Assembly: GCA_903855135.1 (NCBI GenBank)
Contig: CAINYB010000023.1
Coordinates: 1 to 34,938, forward strand
DNA length: 34,938 nt
DNA from: an uncultured bacterium
GTDB lineage: Bacteria; Patescibacteriota; Patescibacteriia; UBA1558; GWA2-36-10
Direction of reading: 5' to 3'
In this document: in pieces, positions 30,106 to 34,938 of the stretch
Layout: each line of letters begins with the position of its first letter
Position numbering within the stretch: position 1 is the stretch's first letter
Notes under the pieces: model-generated
Told to the model about the DNA's origin: nothing
What the model saw: the letters and a program-made list of their open reading frames with translations, nothing else
Database searches by the model: none
Position numbers and translations under genes: made by a program

Positions 30106-32361
30106 CTAAAAATTTTTGGCTTGAACTTCTTCTTCTAAATCATCTTCTTCATCAACCAACTCCGCCACCTCATCAGCCTCTCCCAAATCAGTTTCGTCTA
30201 ATTCAGTGGAAAAATTTTCTTCTAGCTCATCTTGAGAGACCAAAACTTCTCTTGGTTTAGCACCGTCACCAGGACCAACTACACCCATCTCTTCTAAAAT
30301 ATCCAGTAGTCTGGCGGCTCGCGCATAGCCGACACGTAAACGTCTCTGCAAAAGAGTGGCTGAAGCTTTGCCGGCTTTGATCACCGCTTCTTTGGCTTCT
30401 AATGTCAAATCATCTTCGTAATCATTGCCACCAGAACTTGCGCCCATCACACCAGATGAGTGGCCAATTTTTTCCACAATCTTTGGATCATATTCTGGTT
30501 CACCACCTTGAGATTTCACATAGTCAACTACTGCATTTATTTCTTCGTCCGAAACATAAGCGCCCTGAATACGTCCTGGGTGAGTCAGCTCGGCAGTCAT
30601 AAACAACATATCACCTTTACCTAATAATTTTTCCGCACCAGCAGCATCCAAAATAGTACGCGAGTCAATATTTGAAGCTACCGAAAAAGCAATGCGTGAA
30701 GTAATATTGGCCTTGATCAAACCAGTGATGACATTGGTCGATGGTCTTTGGGTGGCTAAAACTAAATGAATACCAACAGCACGAGCCATCTGTGCTAAAC
30801 GAATGATGGCACCTTCTACTTCTTTAGCCGCCACTTGCATTAAGTCAGCCAACTCGTCGATAACGATCACGATATATGGTAGTTTATTTACTATTACCGC
30901 GTTGTTATAGCTTTCTAAATTTCTTTTATTAGCCGCTTGTAAAAGTTTATAGCGTTGCTCCATTTCTGACACTGCCCAGCGCAAAGCATTAATAGTTTTA
31001 TCTGCTTCGTTAATCACTGGTGTCAATAAATATGGCAAGTCATTATAGACCGAAAGTTCGACGCGCTTTGGATCAACTAAAATAAATTTTAATTCGTCTG
31101 GCGAGTTTTCATAGATTAAACTTAAAATAATATTATTCACACAAACAGATTTACCACTACCTGTAGCACCAGCGATCAATAAGTGAGGCATGTTGCCTAG
31201 ATTTGCTAGCTTCGGTGTGCCAGCCACATCTTTACCAAGAGAAATAAATAAATTATTTTTACGTTTACGATAATCATCGCTTTCTAAAATCTCTCTTAAC
31301 TTCACTATCGAGACAGTTTGATTTGGTACTTCGATACCAACCAAAGATTTACCTGGAATAGGTGCTTCGATTCTCAAAGGGTGAGCAGCTAGTGCAAGTG
31401 CTAAATCATTTTGCAAAGTTAAAATATGAGCAAGCTTTACACCTTCAGCTGGACGTAAAGTATATTGGGTGACAGTAGGACCGACATTGACGTCAGCCAT
31501 TTCTACTTCGATACCAAAATTCTCCAAAGTCTTTTTGATCTTGGCCATATTGGCATCAATATCACCAGACATTGGTTTAGAGTTTGAGTAAGTCAAAAGC
31601 TCTAAAGGCACGATAATCTTGCGTGGTTTTTTTACGACTGGTTGTTCAACTACTTCTTCTTGTTCTTGGCCAGCCTCTGCTTTATGGACAGGGATAGCGA
31701 CTTCTTCTTGGTTATTATCTTCGATGCTAAACTCTTCTTCTTCGCTAATCTCTTCGGTCAGTTCCTCTTCATCGCCACCACTAGGTAAAAGTTTTTCTTT
31801 TAAAATACCTAAAGCCTTGGCTCTGTCTACCATGGCTCTAAATGAGGTATTAAAGCCTAATAAAATACCAATGGTCAATAAAGCCAAGAAAGCTACTAAA
31901 GCTCCCCAGAAGCCTAAAAATTGCTGCATAAGCTTACCTAGGCCGTATCCTAAGGCGCCGCCGCCCTTTCCTAGAGAAACCACGTCTTGATATTCAGCAG
32001 CGCCAACAAAAAAATCAAACAAAGCACAAAAAGAAGACAAAACTAAGGCTAAGCCAAAATAATTACTGAGCTTAATCAAGTATTTTTCGCTATTTAATAA
32101 AGCGTAGCCTAAAAATAAAAGTAAAATTAAAAAAAGCCAGTCGGCCCAACCAAATAAATAAGCAAGTCCTAAGGAAAAGTAGTGTCCAAAAGCACCAGCG
32201 GCTTCAAACATCGATAAAAGCCCTAAAAAAGAGACTAAAAATATAAAGACAATTACAATGCCGCGCTTGGTTTCTGGAGCTAAAGTCCAGTGACCAACAT
32301 AATTCTCGTCTTCGACAATTTCGCGTCTATTTCTGCTCAATTTTTCTCTTTTTTTTGCCAT
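30106..32361 (-). CDS. ftsK: DNA translocase FtsK/SpoIIIE
   Basis: 751 residues, typical for the shorter FtsK/SpoIIIE proteins. The N-terminal ~180 residues hold about four TM helices that place it at the septum. An acidic linker (EEELTEEISEEEEF) follows, then the motor from about residue 270: the alpha part, Walker A GATGSGKSVCVNN near 400, Walker B IVIVIDELADLM, and ATQRPSTNVITG. The C-terminal gamma domain (DDLTLEAKEAV, RRLRVGYARAARLLDILEEMGVVGP) is the winged helix that reads orientation sequences. It ends in an acidic tail. The protein pumps DNA to clear the septum and help resolve chromosome dimers. It lies 99 bp downstream of rpoC, with a terminator between. Confidence 0.97.
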   Translation of the reverse strand: MAKKREKLSRNRREIVEDENYVGHWTLAPETKRGIVIVFIFLVSFLGLLSMFEAAGAFGHYFSLGLAYLFGWADWLFLILLLFLGYALLNSEKYLIKLSNYFGLALVLSSFCALFDFFVGAAEYQDVVSLGKGGGALGYGLGKLMQQFLGFWGALVAFLALLTIGILLGFNTSFRAMVDRAKALGILKEKLLPSGGDEEELTEEISEEEEFSIEDNNQEEVAIPVHKAEAGQEQEEVVEQPVVKKPRKIIVPLELLTYSNSKPMSGDIDANMAKIKKTLENFGIEVEMADVNVGPTVTQYTLRPAEGVKLAHILTLQNDLALALAAHPLRIEAPIPGKSLVGIEVPNQTVSIVKLREILESDDYRKRKNNLFISLGKDVAGTPKLANLGNMPHLLIAGATGSGKSVCVNNIILSLIYENSPDELKFILVDPKRVELSVYNDLPYLLTPVINEADKTINALRWAVSEMEQRYKLLQAANKRNLESYNNAVIVNKLPYIVIVIDELADLMQVAAKEVEGAIIRLAQMARAVGIHLVLATQRPSTNVITGLIKANITSRIAFSVASNIDSRTILDAAGAEKLLGKGDMLFMTAELTHPGRIQGAYVSDEEINAVVDYVKSQGGEPEYDPKIVEKIGHSSGVMGASSGGNDYEDDLTLEAKEAVIKAGKASATLLQRRLRVGYARAARLLDILEEMGVVGPGDGAKPREVLVSQDELEENFSTELDETDLGEADEVAELVDEEDDLEEEVQAKNF

Positions 32362-32420
32362 ATTTAGAGTTTTATTTTGCTTTAAACATAGTATATTTTA
32401 GCATATTTAAAGAAAAAACA

Positions 32421-32452
32421 AAAACACCCCTCGACTACGCTCGGGGTGTTTT
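32421..32452 (-). terminator. Rho-independent terminator of rpoC
   Basis: On the minus strand, just after the rpoC stop, AAAACACCCC...GGGGTGTTTT forms a strong stem (one small bulge) followed by TTTTTGTTTTTT. The loop region GAGCGTAGTCGA is the same core as in the repeat at 5125-5142, so a repeat seems to serve as the terminator. Confidence 0.88.
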
Positions 32453-32460
32453 TATAAATT

Positions 32461-34938
32461 TTATTTTTCTAAACTTTCTGCATAACCAGTACCAGCTGGA
32501 ATCTTGCGACCGATGATAACGTTTTCTTTCAAACCTCTCAAGTGATCGATGCGACCGGTGATAGCAGCGTCAATCAATACTCTAGCAGTTTCTTGGAAAG
32601 AGGCGGCGGATAAGAATGAATCAGAGGTCAAAGAAGCTTTGGTAATACCCATCAACAAAGTGTCGCTAGTAGCTTGTTTACCTTTGTTGTTTAAGTTTGC
32701 TTCTTTAAACTGTGTTTGAGTAATGGTTTCGCCTGGTAATAATTCTGTGTCGCCAACATCGCGAACAAAGACACGAGAAAACATTTGTTTGACGATTAAT
32801 TCTACGTGTTTGTCATCTAAGTTTTGTCCTTGGGAAGAATAAATATGTTTGATTTCAGCGATCACATATTTTTGGACAGCTAGCTGACCTTGATGATCAT
32901 ATAGCTCTTGCAAGTCAACACTACCCTCGGTTAAGGCTTGACCTTCTTCGACTAGCTCACCATTTTTTACCCAAAGATTATAGCCACCAGGGATAATCAC
33001 TTCTACTTCTTCACCAGATTTGACGGAGACACTTAATTTATCATCTTTGATTTTTACTATTCCACCTAAGTTAGTTTTTTCTTCTTTCTGGTTGATGACA
33101 AATAGTGTTTGTCCTGGTTTTACTTCTTGGCCATCGCTTACTTTTACTTGCGCTGATTCTTCGATTTCAAAATTTTCAGTTCTGGCTGCTTGAGTCTTGA
33201 TTTTCAAAATACGATTATCTTTACTGACTAATTGCTCGGTGCCGTTGAGTAAGATTTGACCCATGACTGGAGCTAAAATTGACTTCTTCTTTGGCGGACG
33301 AGCTTCAAATAATTCTTCTACACGAGGCAAACCTTGGGTCACATCAGCTTCAGAAGCCACACCACCAGTATGGAAAGTACGCATGGTCAACTGCGTGCCA
33401 GGTTCACCAATACTTTGAGCAGCAATCACACCGACAGCAGTGCCGAGTTTAACTAAATCATTATAGCCTAAATCATAGCCATAACATTTTTGACAAACAC
33501 CACGCAAAGCGCGACAAGTCAAAACAGAACGGATCTTAATACTTTCAGGATCAATTTTTTCTATCTTGTCAGCAATTTCTTGATTAACTAAAGTACCTTT
33601 TTTAAATAAAACCTGTTTACTTTCTGCGTCTACTATGCCCTCGGCTAAGACACGACCAACCACACGACTAGACAGGGTCTCATTAAGTTCTTTGCTTTCA
33701 GCTTTGGTAATGACTAAGCCTTCGGTGTCTTTACAATCATTTTCTAAAACTACGACGTCTTGTGAAACATCGACTAAACGACGAGTTAAGTAGCCGGCGT
33801 TAGCGGTACGCAAAGCAGTGTCGGACAAACCTTTACGAGTACCGTGAGTAGAAATAAAATATTCCAAAACATCTAAACCTTCTTGGAAGTTGGCCTTGAT
33901 AGGCAACTCGATGATGTCGCCAGCTGGATTGATCACCAAACCCTTGATACCCATGATCTGAATCATCTGCGACCAAGAACCACGAGCACCAGAATTAATA
34001 ATAGTGGTGATAGAGTTGTCAGCTTTGAAAACATCTTTACTTTGATCAGTGATTTGATTTTTGATATCTGACCAAACTTCAATTACTTTAATATATCTTT
34101 CTTTGTTGGTAAGTAAACCTTGGTTGTATTGTTCACGGATGACTTCTACTTTTTTCTCACCTTGCACTATCAAATCGTGTTTATTGTGTAATTTTGGAAT
34201 ATCTCCCATACCCCAAGAAAAACCAGAAGCAGTAATATATTTAAAAGCAATGTCTTTGATACGATCTAAAGCGTCAACAGTTTCGTCACCAGAAAAAGTT
34301 CTAAAAATTTCTGCCACGATTTTGCCTAAACCTTTTTTATCTAAAGTCTTGTTAACAAAAGCTAAACCAACTGGCAATTCTTTATTAAAAATCACGCGAC
34401 CAACTGAAGTGGTGATAATTTCATTATTAGCTCTAGCCACTCTTACTTTGATCAAATCTTGCAAACCGATTAAACCTAAGGCATAAGCTTTTTCTGCTTC
34501 ATTTTCGTCAGCAAAAATCTTTTTTACTTCTGTGCCTTCAGGAACAAAGGTTAAATAATAAGATCCCCAAACAATGTCTTGGTTCGGTACTACTACTGGA
34601 TCACCAGTAGCTGGTTTTAACAAGTTTTTAGAAGACAACATGATGTTAGCTGCTTCGTCTTTAGCTTCTTCAGTCAAAGGTACGTGCACGGCCATTTGGT
34701 CACCGTCAAAGTCAGCATTAAAAGCAGTACAAACCAAAGGATGTAATTGGATAGCTTTACCTTCGATCAAAATTGGTTTAAAAGCTTGGATACCTAAACG
34801 GTGCAAAGTTGGAGCACGGTTGAGTAAGACGTGAGCGCCGATAATAATCTCTTCCAAAATATCCCAAACCTCTGAATGACCAGCTTCGATATAGCGATTA
34901 GCAGAACGGACATTGTGCACCAATTCTCTTTCGATCAA
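32461..34938 (-). CDS. rpoC: DNA-directed RNA polymerase subunit beta' (3' part; 5' end outside window)
   Basis: The frame is open to the right edge, so the listed first residue (a TTG read as Met) is internal; 825 C-terminal residues are seen. The catalytic [12 protein letters not shown] loop is near residue 72 of the fragment, preceded by [14 protein letters not shown]. The second zinc site is present (CKDTEG, and later [13 protein letters not shown]), as is the trigger-loop/bridge region with [23 protein letters not shown] and [25 protein letters not shown]. The C-terminus carries the usual [24 protein letters not shown] segment. No intein or large insertion is visible. An essential subunit of the transcription enzyme; normal in every visible feature. 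Confidence 0.98.
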   Translation of the reverse strand: MIERELVHNVRSANRYIEAGHSEVWDILEEIIIGAHVLLNRAPTLHRLGIQAFKPILIEGKAIQLHPLVCTAFNADFDGDQMAVHVPLTEEAKDEAANIMLSSKNLLKPATGDPVVVPNQDIVWGSYYLTFVPEGTEVKKIFADENEAEKAYALGLIGLQDLIKVRVARANNEIITTSVGRVIFNKELPVGLAFVNKTLDKKGLGKIVAEIFRTFSGDETVDALDRIKDIAFKYITASGFSWGMGDIPKLHNKHDLIVQGEKKVEVIREQYNQGLLTNKERYIKVIEVWSDIKNQITDQSKDVFKADNSITTIINSGARGSWSQMIQIMGIKGLVINPAGDIIELPIKANFQEGLDVLEYFISTHGTRKGLSDTALRTANAGYLTRRLVDVSQDVVVLENDCKDTEGLVITKAESKELNETLSSRVVGRVLAEGIVDAESKQVLFKKGTLVNQEIADKIEKIDPESIKIRSVLTCRALRGVCQKCYGYDLGYNDLVKLGTAVGVIAAQSIGEPGTQLTMRTFHTGGVASEADVTQGLPRVEELFEARPPKKKSILAPVMGQILLNGTEQLVSKDNRILKIKTQAARTENFEIEESAQVKVSDGQEVKPGQTLFVINQKEEKTNLGGIVKIKDDKLSVSVKSGEEVEVIIPGGYNLWVKNGELVEEGQALTEGSVDLQELYDHQGQLAVQKYVIAEIKHIYSSQGQNLDDKHVELIVKQMFSRVFVRDVGDTELLPGETITQTQFKEANLNNKGKQATSDTLLMGITKASLTSDSFLSAASFQETARVLIDAAITGRIDHLRGLKENVIIGRKIPAGTGYAESLEK

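Noticed and set aside
1-34938. Alternative genetic code with UGA as glycine, as in some CPR lineages
   Set aside because: Conserved genes (recA, ftsK, rpoC, tatC) read full length in the standard code, with no in-frame TGA at conserved glycines.

Overview
The window looks like the chromosome of an uncultivated Patescibacteria (CPR) bacterium, probably Parcubacteria-like. The reasons are an AT-rich sequence in the standard genetic code (TGA is not read as an amino acid), tandem T4SS-type pilin genes, compact operons with few Shine-Dalgarno sites, and many short GC-rich hairpin repeats with 4-nt loops between genes and even inside genes. The phylum call rests on gene content and style only; no 16S is present.

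Layout. (1) 1-3657, minus strand: a galU-led operon with an orphan ABC-type sugar-binding lipoprotein and three T4SS-type pilins; the last pilin runs off the left edge. (2) 3658-4114: a divergent intergenic region carrying a roughly 60-bp-periodic series of hairpins. (3) 4115-5764, plus strand: a membrane-anchored TolB-like propeller and a secreted M23 endopeptidase. (4) 5820-21206, minus strand: the most unusual part, a long one-direction block. In order of transcription it holds tatC, tatA, a small membrane protein, two Tat-signal proteins, a large GTGxGQ-repeat protein, a lysozyme-like-domain protein, a second tatA-like gene, a coiled-coil repeat protein ending in a dockerin, and three membrane-anchored cohesin proteins. 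(5) 21274-22995: DUF2177 protein, AAA_28 ATPase, cupin and tRNA-Ser(CGA). (6) 23042-28214: surface polysaccharide genes (two O-antigen ligase/polymerase-like proteins, a CapA-like protein, a flippase). (7) 28334-34938: recA, a RodZ-like protein, ftsK and the 3' part of rpoC.

How the genes may work together. The Tat translocase is encoded next to its likely substrates, and those substrates share sequence modules with proteins in the same block that have no signal peptide. Next to them are a complete cohesin/dockerin pair set (three cell-anchored receptors, one secreted ligand) but no cellulase or other glycoside hydrolase apart from lysozyme-like domains. The simplest reading is a surface assembly, perhaps for attachment to a host or partner cell, with some parts exported folded through Tat and others docked through cohesin-dockerin contacts. 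The modules are recognised from the sequence; the joint function is inference.
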